64,000 nucleotides of DNA from an uncultured Clostridia bacterium (GTDB taxonomy: Bacteria > Bacillota > Clostridia > Christensenellales > UBA1242): contig CAKVLG010000006.1 in NCBI GenBank assembly GCA_934756675.1, positions 1 to 64,000 on the forward strand. Reading direction: 5' to 3'. This document shows, one piece after another, positions 37,307 through 44,936 of the stretch. Below the pieces are notes generated by a model. That model did not search any database, was not told where the DNA came from, and saw only the letters and a program-made list of their open reading frames with translations. A program made the translations under genes and the position numbers. How positions within the stretch are numbered: the first letter of the stretch is position 1; each line of letters starts with the position of its first letter.

Positions 37307-37957
37307 ATGAGAAAGTATATTAACTTTATATTCTTTATTGCAATTGCACTTTGTCCACTTGTAACGGTTATTAGTAGCCTAAAAATGGGATTGATGTTCG
37401 GCGGCTGTGTAGCTGTTACATTCTTTTTGCTAGTTAACTTCATCTCTGGGCTCGAAAAAATCGCAAACAAAGATGTAAGAGTGTTCTTGTATTCCGTTCT
37501 CTGTTCGGGATTTATTATTATGTTTAAGTACATTACATCGAAAATTGGTCTAGAATCTGTTAGCGAATTCGGTTCAAAAATCGAAATATCAATTGTTTCA
37601 ATGATTATTCTTGGGTTCTATCCAATTTATAACGACACAAAAATGACGACAGATGACTATGCGGAACGTACATTCTATATGGCATTAATCTTTATTTTAT
37701 CAGCAAGTCTATACGGCTTGATTATTGAAATTCTTGCCAGTGGTAGTGTTTGGGGTGTTAGCCTTGGCTTTGATGGTTTTAAAATATTTAAGCAACCATT
37801 TGTTGGTTTATTTATAATTGCCATTTTAACGACAATTGCAAATGTTATCCGCATTGCTATTGTTAAACATAAAGAAAAATACAACTTGCTTGTGGATAAA
37901 TATACTCTTCAAATCAAAACAATACTTGATGCAAAGAATAGGGAGGGCAAAAAATAA
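37307..37957 (+). CDS. rnfE: RnfE-like membrane subunit
   Basis: A 216-residue protein with about six helices of the NqrD/RnfE family. The first half-repeat has the family ALCPL motif (Cys16), which in characterised Rnf provides a ligand to a membrane-embedded 2Fe-2S cluster. The second half-repeat should read VTNC; here the aligned segment is IVSMII, so the second cysteine is gone. RBS GGAGG overlaps the rnfD end. Its stop overlaps rnfA by one base. Assignment as E rather than A rests on the ALCPL motif, length and order before rnfA. Confidence 0.82.
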   Translation: MRKYINFIFFIAIALCPLVTVISSLKMGLMFGGCVAVTFFLLVNFISGLEKIANKDVRVFLYSVLCSGFIIMFKYITSKIGLESVSEFGSKIEISIVSMIILGFYPIYNDTKMTTDDYAERTFYMALIFILSASLYGLIIEILASGSVWGVSLGFDGFKIFKQPFVGLFIIAILTTIANVIRIAIVKHKEKYNLLVDKYTLQIKTILDAKNREGKK

Positions 37958-38532
37958 TGGCAACAGAAATTCTTATGTTATTATTTGCGTGTGTAGTTAC
38001 AAACAACGTTGGCTTGCAAGGTATTGGCATGCTTGAAGTACAAAACCCAAAGAAAAACTTTAGATTTGTGGCGCTTGTGTCTGGCTCTATATGTTTGATG
38101 GCAACACTTACCGCGCTTGTTTATTATTTTATTCAAAATTACTTTTTGGCAGCATTTGAGTTGCAGTTTATGAAGATATTTATTCTCACAGTGCTTGTTG
38201 GTATGGAAGCATTTGCAGTGAGTGCAATTGTTCGAAAAATGAGCAAAGAAATCTACTTTTTGTTCGATAAAAACTACTCATTCTTAAACTTAATCGCTAT
38301 TACAGTTGGTATTTTATTAACAGTTGACTTTTCGGCTTCGCTTTTAATGGTAGTGCTCAACGCATTATTCCTTGGCATTGGTTTTATGCTTATTAACTTT
38401 ATGTTTTATGCATACGAAGACCGTATTCAAACAAAAGACGTAAATGTTGCATTCAGATCGCTTCCAATCACAATGTTTATTGTTGCATTTATTGGAATGT
38501 TATTTTATGCAATTTCTATGCTGTTAATTTAG
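37957..38532 (+). CDS. rnfA: RnfA-like membrane subunit lacking cluster cysteines
   Basis: A 191-residue, six-helix protein with the standard RnfA length and start (VVTNNVGLQGIGM matching VLVNNFVLVKFLGLC in E. coli RsxA). Both conserved cysteines of RnfA are absent: the LGLCPF motif is replaced by IGMLEV, and the TTNCAV motif by the NLIAIT region. The only cysteines are Cys12 in helix 1 and one in helix 2, neither in the cluster position. RnfA with RnfE normally holds the 2Fe-2S cluster between the two sides of the membrane. Confidence 0.88.
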   Translation: MATEILMLLFACVVTNNVGLQGIGMLEVQNPKKNFRFVALVSGSICLMATLTALVYYFIQNYFLAAFELQFMKIFILTVLVGMEAFAVSAIVRKMSKEIYFLFDKNYSFLNLIAITVGILLTVDFSASLLMVVLNALFLGIGFMLINFMFYAYEDRIQTKDVNVAFRSLPITMFIVAFIGMLFYAISMLLI

Positions 38533-38542
38533 GAGGAAATAA

Positions 38543-39334
38543 ATGGAACTTGTATACAAAATATTGATCATTGTTGGTCTGGTTGTTTTTGTAGTAGGTT
38601 TGACATTGCTAATCTCTTGGCAAGTGTCAAAGCAAAAAAAGGCTACGCCAGACGTTGATTATGTAGAAAACCTTTTGCCAGGCATAGATTGTGGCAAATG
38701 TGGTAACAAAACTTGCAGAAACTTTGCTGCTAAGATTTGTAAAAGAATAGAAGAGCCTTCTAAATGCCCAATAATTGATGGCGACAGCTACGATAAAATC
38801 ATAAAAAACTTCAAAAAATTGCCAGATAGTAAACCACATACTTGTGCTGTTGTAAAGTGTAAAGGTGGTTGTTTGTGCGAAGATAAATATCATTATGTTG
38901 GTGCAGCTTCTTGCTGGTGCATAAATAAATTGCACGATGGTGTAAAAGTTTGTCCAGATGCTTGCCTAGGTTGTGGCGATTGCAAGCTTGCTTGCAGATT
39001 TGGTGCAATATCAATTAACGCACGCGGCGTTGCCGAAATTGACGAAACAAAATGTGTTGGCTGTGGCGAATGTATAAGGAAATGTCCAAACCATTTGATT
39101 GAACTTGTGCCTTATGGGAAAAATGTTGAAGCTATTTGCTCATACAAGGGTAACGATCCAAAGGTTATCGAAGGGTGCAAGGTCAGTTGCACGCATTGTG
39201 ACGAATGTGTTAAGGCTTGCCCAGTTGGTGCAATCAAAGACGAAAATGGAAAAATTGTTATTGACGAAAGTCTTTGCACGCACTGCAATAAATGTGTATT
39301 TGCGTGTCCAAGAAAGGTAATATCTAGAATTTAA
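38543..39334 (+). CDS. rnfB: RnfB ferredoxin-oxidising subunit
   Basis: A 263-residue protein with an N-terminal membrane helix (residues 5-27), the RnfB 4Fe-4S motif (CGKCGNKTC...C) and then many ferredoxin-type CxxCxxCxxxC motifs (CLGCGDCKLACR, CVGCGECIRKCP, CTHCDECVKACP, CTHCNKCVFACP). The extra cysteine-rich segment CKGGCLCEDKY is as in clostridial RnfB. It takes electrons from reduced ferredoxin. All cluster motifs look intact, in contrast with the membrane subunits of this operon. AGGAGG sits six bases before the ATG. Confidence 0.93.
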   Translation: MELVYKILIIVGLVVFVVGLTLLISWQVSKQKKATPDVDYVENLLPGIDCGKCGNKTCRNFAAKICKRIEEPSKCPIIDGDSYDKIIKNFKKLPDSKPHTCAVVKCKGGCLCEDKYHYVGAASCWCINKLHDGVKVCPDACLGCGDCKLACRFGAISINARGVAEIDETKCVGCGECIRKCPNHLIELVPYGKNVEAICSYKGNDPKVIEGCKVSCTHCDECVKACPVGAIKDENGKIVIDESLCTHCNKCVFACPRKVISRI

Positions 39335-39359
39335 AAAAGGAACCAAAGGTTCCTTTTTT
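39333..39359 (+). terminator. rnf-like operon terminator
   Basis: AAAAAAGGAAC, loop CAAA, GGTTCCTTTTTT. Confidence 0.9.
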
Positions 39360-39400
39360 GCTGCACAAAATTAAAAATAGCGAAAAATATCAAAAATCTA

Positions 39401-39430
39401 TTGTGAATTAAATAGCGATTATGTTATACT
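39401..39430 (+). promoter_or_regulatory. Candidate promoter of the Ppx-like gene
   Basis: TTGTGA (39401-39406), 18-bp spacer, TATACT (39425-39430). CGGAGAG at 39459-39465 is the ribosome-binding site. Confidence 0.55.
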
Positions 39431-39472
39431 ACAACCAGAAAAATAAATAGCACAAAATCGGAGAGTATTTTT

Positions 39473-40993
39473 ATGAATGAAAAAATTGCTTGCTTAATTA
39501 TGGAAACATATTCGGTTAAAATGGTAATTGCAAATGCTTGCCAAGGTAGCTTTTTTGTGATGTGTGATTCCGAATTTGGCGAAATCAATCTTGGGCTCGA
39601 AGATGGTTCGGATTACTTTCTTAAAAAACCTCAAATCGACTTAACGATTTCTGTTTTAAAGAACTTCCGCAAACTTTGTGATATGCACGGTGTGACTAGG
39701 TCTTATGCTGTTGCAAATTTCGAGTGTGGGGCTAAACCAAAGAATATCTATAGTTTTTTTGATGAAGTATATGCCACTTGCGGTTTTAAGTTTACAATAC
39801 TTTCTGATGAAGAACAACAAAATTATGTATTTTCGGGGCTCTCTAATGGGTACGATATTCATAAAGGCGTAATTTTGCATGTTAATAGTGAAAGCATTAA
39901 TATTATTCAATTTAATAGAAGAAATATTTTAAACCAAACAACTTTGCCTTTTGGACCAATGACTCTTGCTAATATGTTTGGCGACATTAAAGACAAAGAT
40001 ACAATGCTTCAAAAGATTGAAAAATATATAAAAGTTCAATTTGATGATGTTGAATGGCTTGCTCCACTTGGTGAAGAAATGACTCTTACTTGCAGTGGTA
40101 GAGCATTTACAGACATTTCAAAAATGGTTCGTAAATATAAGAAATATCCACTCAAAAAAGACGATGGCTATGAACTTAACTTCCAAGATAGCGATACAAT
40201 CTTAAAGCAACTTTCAGAGCTTTCGCTCGACAAAACTAAGAGAATTAGGGGAATAGAAGAACCACGTTCCGATGTTTTTGTTGCGGGCTTAGTTCTCGCA
40301 AATTGCATTGCCGAAAAGTTTAACACCATGAAGTGTACAATTATTGAAAATGCAATGAGATCGGGAATATTTTACCGTGAAGTTATCCCTGCAACACTCG
40401 AAAAACCAGTTGCAGACGTTCTTGGATATTCATTGCTTGCACAAAACAATTTCTATGATTTAGAAGATTCTAAACATAATGAGCAAGTATATAATCTTTC
40501 TATATTGCTTTTCAAACAATTGCGCGTTTTGCACAAATTACCACGTGGATATGTAAAAGTATTGCGTATTGCATCATATATGCACGATGCTGGCAAACGT
40601 ATTAATTGCGAAAATCATGCCGACTTTGCATACCCAGTTATAATTGGATCAGACATTAAAGGTGCAACGCATAGGGAAATCGTGCTTGCTGGCTTTGCAG
40701 CATCGCTTCACCAAGGTGGCGAATTGCAAGCAACCGAATGGGTGAAATATAAAGATTTGCTTTTAGATGAAGACATTGATGCAGTTAGAAAGCTTGGCGT
40801 AATCTTGCGTTTAGCCGAAGCTTTTGACCGCACAAAACGCAATTGTATCGTTGATATTAATTGCGATATTCTTGGCGATTCAGTCATAATGAAAACAGTA
40901 TCCGAAGGCGACAATTCTTTTGAAATCCAGAAGGCACTCGAGTGCTCAAAGGATTTTGAGAAGTATTATAGGAAGAAGTTAGAAATCCTCTAG
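39473..40993 (+). CDS. Ppx/GppA-like protein with HD domain and degenerate nucleotide site
   Basis: A 506-residue protein with the layout of exopolyphosphatase/pppGpp phosphohydrolase (Ppx/GppA): an actin-like N-terminal pair of domains (about 1-300) and a C-terminal HD domain with H371-D372 in SYMHDAGKR, followed by HREIVLAGFAASLHQG. The phosphate loops that define active Ppx/GppA are not conserved. The first, normally DxGSNSxR, reads METYSVKM, and the second, normally DIGGGSTE, reads HVNSESIN. Catalysis by the N-terminal half is thus unlikely, while the HD half could still act as a phosphohydrolase. A regulatory or scaffold role is possible. It has its own promoter. Confidence 0.8.
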   Translation: MNEKIACLIMETYSVKMVIANACQGSFFVMCDSEFGEINLGLEDGSDYFLKKPQIDLTISVLKNFRKLCDMHGVTRSYAVANFECGAKPKNIYSFFDEVYATCGFKFTILSDEEQQNYVFSGLSNGYDIHKGVILHVNSESINIIQFNRRNILNQTTLPFGPMTLANMFGDIKDKDTMLQKIEKYIKVQFDDVEWLAPLGEEMTLTCSGRAFTDISKMVRKYKKYPLKKDDGYELNFQDSDTILKQLSELSLDKTKRIRGIEEPRSDVFVAGLVLANCIAEKFNTMKCTIIENAMRSGIFYREVIPATLEKPVADVLGYSLLAQNNFYDLEDSKHNEQVYNLSILLFKQLRVLHKLPRGYVKVLRIASYMHDAGKRINCENHADFAYPVIIGSDIKGATHREIVLAGFAASLHQGGELQATEWVKYKDLLLDEDIDAVRKLGVILRLAEAFDRTKRNCIVDINCDILGDSVIMKTVSEGDNSFEIQKALECSKDFEKYYRKKLEIL

Positions 40994-41359
40994 TTTTCGC
41001 GGCAAAATTTCAGCACATTACTACAGAAAAACAGATAAAAGCCAAACAGTTACATACGAATTAGTATGCGCCTGCTTGGCTTTTTTTGTTTTCTTTGTAC
41101 TGCACTAAAATTTTGCCGCGAAAACAATTGTATGGTACACGCCTGCCTGAGATTTTTTTATTTCTTTCTATAATATCAAAATTTTGCCGCGAAAATATTG
41201 TGTTTTAACACCTGCTTGGAAATTTTTTGTTTCTTTCTATCATATCGAAATTTGAGCCTTAAAACAATTGTAAAAAATTTCAGCACATTACTACAGAAAA
41301 ACAAGAAAAAGCCAAACAGTTACATACGAATTAGTATGCGCCTGCTTCTTGGCTTTTTT
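40994..41359. repeat. Tandem ~70-bp degenerate repeats bounded by two copies of an 80-bp hairpin repeat
   Basis: AAAATTTTGCCGCGAAAA occurs at 41107-41124 and 41178-41195, a decayed version starts at 41248, and an inverted copy lies at 40994-41010. The period is 70-71 bp. Each unit ends with a T-rich tract (ATTTTTTTATTTCTTTCT type) after a CCTGC element. The outer units carry the near-identical block CAGCACATTACTACAGAAAAAC...GCCAAACAGTTACATACG (41011 onward and 41281 onward). The second copy again makes a terminator-like hairpin (41308-41357). No gene is credible here. Confidence 0.8.
41004..41088 (+). terminator. Terminator-like hairpin in repeat copy A
   Basis: AAAGCCAA ... TTGGCTTTTTTT forms the outer stem and CATAC/GTATG an inner stem, followed by a T run. 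It follows the Ppx-like gene. Bases 41004-41080 are repeated nearly exactly at 41274-41350. Confidence 0.7.
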
Positions 41360-41399
41360 ATTCTTCCTAAAAACACGCAAACTATGGCGTTAAACCAGT

Positions 41400-41690
41400 A
41401 GTGGGGAAAATAACGTTATCCCCGACACGTCATCTTGAGCGTAGCAACGCGTAGTCGAAAGATCTACTTCATACAATTCACATTACAAATAAAATTGCTG
41501 TTTTATTTTCAGAACTATTAGTACAAAGTGGATCTTTCGACTTCATTTCATTCCGCTCAAGATGATGGGTGTGGTGGTCTGGTGCTACACTAAAAAATGG
41601 GGTGTAGTGGTTCTCATATTTCCAGTCCCTGTCATTCAGAGCGTTGCGTAAGAAACGCGAAGAATCTACTTTATACATTCAACTCTGTAA
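41400..41690. repeat. Dispersed intergenic repeat: inverted pair plus a third unit
   Basis: CATCTTGAGCG...TCGAAAGATC at 41431-41464 recurs inverted at 41531-41564 (GATCTTTCGA...CGCTCAAGATG), so the two can fold into one long hairpin. A third, diverged unit (GTCATTCAGAGCG...GAAGAATCTACTTT) lies at 41631-41671. The same element is found at 6108-6270. The core resembles the TCATTCTGAGCG...GAAGAATCT-type repeats scattered through many bacterial genomes. Confidence 0.7.
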
Positions 41691-41691
41691 A

Positions 41692-41716
41692 CAAAAAATC
41701 AGATTGATTAAATCTG
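41692..41716 (-). terminator. Terminator of the zincin-like gene
   Basis: On the minus strand CAGATT, loop, AATCTG, then ATTTTTTG directly after the stop at 41724. Confidence 0.65.
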
Positions 41717-41723
41717 CTAAACT

Positions 41724-42335
41724 CTATTTATTCTTATTTTTTACATTGCGATTGATTTTTAATTTATAGAATATGCCATACTTTTTCCTTGCGTCATCTT
41801 CGGCATTTTCGAAGCGGTAGGTGTTGGCACGAAGAGTGTTATAAAAATCGTCCTCGTTGCGATATTTATATTCAAGGCGCTTAAGTTTTTTTATTGTGTA
41901 ACTTTGCGCGTCGCGTTCGATTGCTTGGTTGTTATACATAATTCTATCTTCACTGGAAGTGAAGTAGTTTTGCCAGTTCTTTTTCCAACGTTTTTCCTTA
42001 AAGTTGTACCAATGCAAATTCTTTTGCACAATTATGTATTGGTATGCGTGCCTGCCTTCGTGAATAATGGTTTCTAGGGCATGAAAACGCAGTTTATCGT
42101 TATATAACAGTTCTTCGTTTACATATATCATTTTTTCGCCATTATTGATAGAAAACATGCCATAGCAGTTCCAGTTTGGTGTGTCCTTTACGCGGACAGG
42201 GACAGCTTCGCGATGTTGCTTTTTTGCCATTTTGTTTTCTAGCGCTTGAAGAATGCGCAAGCGTTTGTCTGGCGAGTATTTTTTCCATTTTCTTTGTTTA
42301 AATTTACTAAATAAAAATAACATAACATTTACCAC
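41724..42335 (-). CDS. Zincin-like (HExxH) protein of unknown function
   Basis: A 203-residue basic protein. Residues 89-99 read TIIHEGRHAYQ, an HExxH zinc-protease motif (H92, E93, H96), with a possible third ligand at E140 in AIERDA (E-x-x-A). No signal peptide is seen, so it is probably cytoplasmic. The start is GTG at 42335 or ATG at 42323. On the minus strand TAGACA-18 bp-TATTCT lies just upstream with no Shine-Dalgarno sequence. I do not recognise a named family. A cytoplasmic peptidase is the simplest reading; a toxin-type domain cannot be excluded. Confidence 0.7.
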   Translation of the reverse strand: MVNVMLFLFSKFKQRKWKKYSPDKRLRILQALENKMAKKQHREAVPVRVKDTPNWNCYGMFSINNGEKMIYVNEELLYNDKLRFHALETIIHEGRHAYQYIIVQKNLHWYNFKEKRWKKNWQNYFTSSEDRIMYNNQAIERDAQSYTIKKLKRLEYKYRNEDDFYNTLRANTYRFENAEDDARKKYGIFYKLKINRNVKNKNK

Positions 42336-42386
42336 TTATAGAATACTATTTTTTATAAGCAATTGTCTATCTTATCGTGTAATTTG

Positions 42387-42415
42387 TTTACATTTTTTTG
42401 CGTGTTTGATACAAT
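42387..42415 (+). promoter_or_regulatory. Promoter giving a probable leaderless ogg transcript
   Basis: TTTACA (42387-42392), 17-bp spacer, TACAAT (42410-42415). The GTG start codon follows six bases later, and no Shine-Dalgarno sequence is present. Confidence 0.65.
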
Positions 42416-42421
42416 TATATT

Positions 42422-43252
42422 GTGAAATACGTAGTAAAAAGTGATAGAATAGAGATTGAAAAATGTGACGAATTTGATATTCGTCAGATTTTGGAGTGTG
42501 GGCAAATATTTCGCTTTTATGAAAATAATGGTGAATATTCTTGTTGCAGTGGTGATAGATTTGCAAAGATTATAGAAAGTGATGACAAAATAACTATTTT
42601 AACAAGTGACCCAAGGTATTTTGAAAACTTTTTTGACCTTAAAACAGACTATGCGGCAATAAAGAAGCAGTTATCTGCTGACGCGTTTATGGCAAAAGCT
42701 ATTAGCTATGGTAAGGGAATACGTATACTCAATCGTGAGCCGCTTGATTGTATTATTGAATTTATTATATCTGCAAACAACAACATAACGCGCATTCGCA
42801 AGATTGTCGAAAGGTTGTGTGAAGGTGCTGGTACAAAAAAAAGTGGTTATTATGCATTTCCAACAATAGACCAGCTTGCAGATAGGTCGCTTGAATTTTA
42901 TAACAGCCTTGGTGCAGGGTACCGTGGTGCATATCTTTTTGATACTGTCCAAAGGTTAAAGCTAATCGATATAAGTATTCTTAGAGAAATGCCAACACAG
43001 GACTTAAAAAAGTTTTTAATCAGCCTTAAAGGGATAGGTGAAAAGGTGGCAAACTGCATTTTGTTGTTTGGTTTTCACCGCATGGACACGTTTCCTGTTG
43101 ATACATGGATTGCAAAGGTTTATGCCGACCACTTTGGTGGCGAATTAACATCACGCGTGCAAATCACCAGGTTTTTCGAGGAAAAATATGGTACTTTGTC
43201 TGGCATAGCACAACAATATTTGTTTTATTATAAAAGAGAATGTTTAGAATAA
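42422..43252 (+). CDS. ogg: 8-oxoguanine DNA glycosylase/AP lyase
   Basis: A 276-residue OGG1-type glycosylase. The N-terminal domain starts with FDIRQILECGQIFRFYENNGEY, as in the 8-oxoguanine glycosylase family. The helix-hairpin-helix-GPD part is LKGIGEKVANCILLFGF, with catalytic Lys208 (as K249 in human OGG1) and Asp227 in PVDTW. It removes 8-oxoguanine from DNA by base excision and cuts the AP site. The start is GTG at 42422, set by the start of homology and the promoter. It is unusual to keep an oxidative-damage enzyme with leaderless-type expression in an anaerobe, but such genes are common in Clostridia. Confidence 0.9.
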   Translation: MKYVVKSDRIEIEKCDEFDIRQILECGQIFRFYENNGEYSCCSGDRFAKIIESDDKITILTSDPRYFENFFDLKTDYAAIKKQLSADAFMAKAISYGKGIRILNREPLDCIIEFIISANNNITRIRKIVERLCEGAGTKKSGYYAFPTIDQLADRSLEFYNSLGAGYRGAYLFDTVQRLKLIDISILREMPTQDLKKFLISLKGIGEKVANCILLFGFHRMDTFPVDTWIAKVYADHFGGELTSRVQITRFFEEKYGTLSGIAQQYLFYYKRECLE

Positions 43253-43268
43253 ATTTATAAAAGGGGTA

Positions 43269-43297
43269 TTGAAAAAGTAGTTTTTGTATGGTAAAAT
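43269..43297 (+). promoter_or_regulatory. nfeD-floA operon promoter
   Basis: TTGAAA (43269-43274), 17-bp spacer, TAAAAT (43292-43297), with an extended -10 TG at 43289-43290. Confidence 0.6.
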
Positions 43298-43323
43298 ATA
43301 CATGCTACCCCAAAGGAGCGATT

Positions 43324-43857
43324 ATGTTTAGAGCATTTGTTACATTTTTTGCTGGAATGGATTTGTGGACAATTCTTGCTTTTGTTTTGACAAACGCATG
43401 CTTTGTCCTTTGGGTTTTCTTCCGCAAGCACAAATATTTGCCATTTATTGGTATTTTTGGAGTGCTTATTACCGTTCTTGCAAGATTAAATGCTGGTTAT
43501 TCGTCGAATAACGAACCATTACTTTATATGTTTTGGGAAGTTGCTCTTGTCGTAATCATATATTTTGCAACGTTCTTTATAACAAAAGCTATTGTTGATT
43601 CAAAAAATCGTAAGCGTCAAAATGTCGGATATATTCACAAAACCGAGATTAAACTTAACGACAACGGAACGCCTGATTTTTCGGAATTTATGGGCAGAAT
43701 GGGCGTGTGCAAAACAGACCTAAGACCAACTGGTAAAGTTGATTTTGGCGACAAAATCATGGATTGTGTTGCGCAAAAAGGCTATATTTATGCTGGGCAC
43801 AATGTTAAAGTTGTTAAAATTGAAGGGGCAAAAATTGTGGTAGCAAAACGTAATTAG
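43324..43857 (+). CDS. NfeD-like membrane protein
   Basis: A 177-residue protein. AAAGGAGCG at 43312-43320 selects the ATG at 43324 over the in-frame 43288. Three membrane helices in the first 85 residues are followed by a C-terminal OB-fold like that of NfeD (TGKVDFGDKIMDCVAQKGYIYAGHNVKVVKIEG). NfeD proteins are encoded next to flotillin/stomatin genes and are thought to be their partners, as here (14 bp before floA). This is the short type without the serine-protease domain. Confidence 0.82.
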   Translation: MFRAFVTFFAGMDLWTILAFVLTNACFVLWVFFRKHKYLPFIGIFGVLITVLARLNAGYSSNNEPLLYMFWEVALVVIIYFATFFITKAIVDSKNRKRQNVGYIHKTEIKLNDNGTPDFSEFMGRMGVCKTDLRPTGKVDFGDKIMDCVAQKGYIYAGHNVKVVKIEGAKIVVAKRN

Positions 43858-43871
43858 GAGGCATTTGCCTT

Positions 43872-44936
43872 ATGACAAATTTGTTACTATCTATTAGTGT
43901 CGGTGGAATTGTTACTCTTTCGATTGTCGGCGTACTTATACTTGCGGCGATAATTGTTTTTTTGTGCTTGGTTCCTTTCCGTCTTTGGTTTAGAGCACTT
44001 ATGAGTAATGCTCATATTCCAATGACAAAACTAATTGGTATGAAAATGCGTAAAGTTAATGTTACGTCTATTGTTTTAAATTATATCACTGCTAAAAAAG
44101 CAGGTATCAATATAACACTTGAAGAGCTTGAAACTCATTCTATGGCTGGTGGGGATATAGAGCGTGTTGTTAAAGCTCTTGTATCTGCTAACTCTGCAAA
44201 CTTTGACTTATCTATTCAAACAGCTAAGGCTATTGACCTTGCTGGTCGTGATGTGTATCAAGCTGTTAGAACATCTGTTGTGCCAAAGATTATCGAGACT
44301 CCAGAAATTTGTGCTATGGCAAAAGATGGTATTGAATTAAAAGTAAAAGCAAAGGTTACTGTTACATCAAACATGCACATGCAAATCTCTGGTGCTGGTG
44401 AAGAAACAATTATCGCCAGAGTTGGTGAAGGTATTGTTACTGCCGTAGGTTCGGCTGCAAATCACAAAATCGTCATCGAAAGTCCAGATATTATTTCAAA
44501 CACAGTTCTAAGTAAGGGGCTTGACAGCGGCACTGCTTATGAAATTGTATCTATCGATATAGCTGCCGTTGATGTTGGCAGAAACATTGGCGCGGAGCTT
44601 GAAATTGCCGAAGCAGAAGCTGCAAAACGTATCGCTCAATCTAAGGCAGAAGAGCGTAAGTGTATGGCTATTGCTGCCGAAAACGAAATGAAAGCAAAAG
44701 TTCAGGAAATGCGTGCACTTGTTGTTAAGGCAGAAGCAGAAGTGCCAAAGGCTCTTGCAAAAGCACTAGACAGCGGAAAGATGTCTGCCATGGATTATTA
44801 TGAATTGCAAAACTTGAAAGCTGACACTGCAATGCGTTCTGCAATTGGTACCGAAAAGGAAACATCAACAGACAACAATAGTTCTAAGTCTAGACCATTT
44901 TTCCCAAACAGACCTCCATTTGGTGGTAATGATTAA
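43872..44936 (+). CDS. floA: Flotillin-like protein FloA
   Basis: A 354-residue protein, near the FloA (YqfA) length of 331. A hydrophobic hairpin occupies residues 10-35, then an SPFH/PHB-type domain (MRKVNVTSIVLNYITAKKAGI, GRDVYQAVRTSVVPK) and a long Ala/Glu-rich coiled-coil stretch (EIAEAEAAKRIAQSKAEERK). FloA scaffolds functional membrane microdomains and affects membrane fluidity. The C-terminal tail (about 335-354) is proline-rich. Its stop overlaps the next gene by one base (TAATG). The pair nfeD-floA matches Bacillus yqeZ-yqfA. Confidence 0.95.
   Translation: MTNLLLSISVGGIVTLSIVGVLILAAIIVFLCLVPFRLWFRALMSNAHIPMTKLIGMKMRKVNVTSIVLNYITAKKAGINITLEELETHSMAGGDIERVVKALVSANSANFDLSIQTAKAIDLAGRDVYQAVRTSVVPKIIETPEICAMAKDGIELKVKAKVTVTSNMHMQISGAGEETIIARVGEGIVTAVGSAANHKIVIESPDIISNTVLSKGLDSGTAYEIVSIDIAAVDVGRNIGAELEIAEAEAAKRIAQSKAEERKCMAIAAENEMKAKVQEMRALVVKAEAEVPKALAKALDSGKMSAMDYYELQNLKADTAMRSAIGTEKETSTDNNSSKSRPFFPNRPPFGGND

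Noticed and set aside
37296..37320. A hidden or frameshifted rnfG between rnfD and rnfE
   Set aside because: Only three bases separate the two genes, and both neighbours have full length, so nothing remains for rnfG.
41004..41359. CRISPR array in the repeat region
   Set aside because: Repeats are degenerate, with no uniform spacers and no cas genes nearby.
41198..41678. Short ORFs in the repeat region (plus 41198-41401, minus 41478-41678)
   Set aside because: They follow repeat units and terminator hairpins, with no start signals and no protein-like composition.
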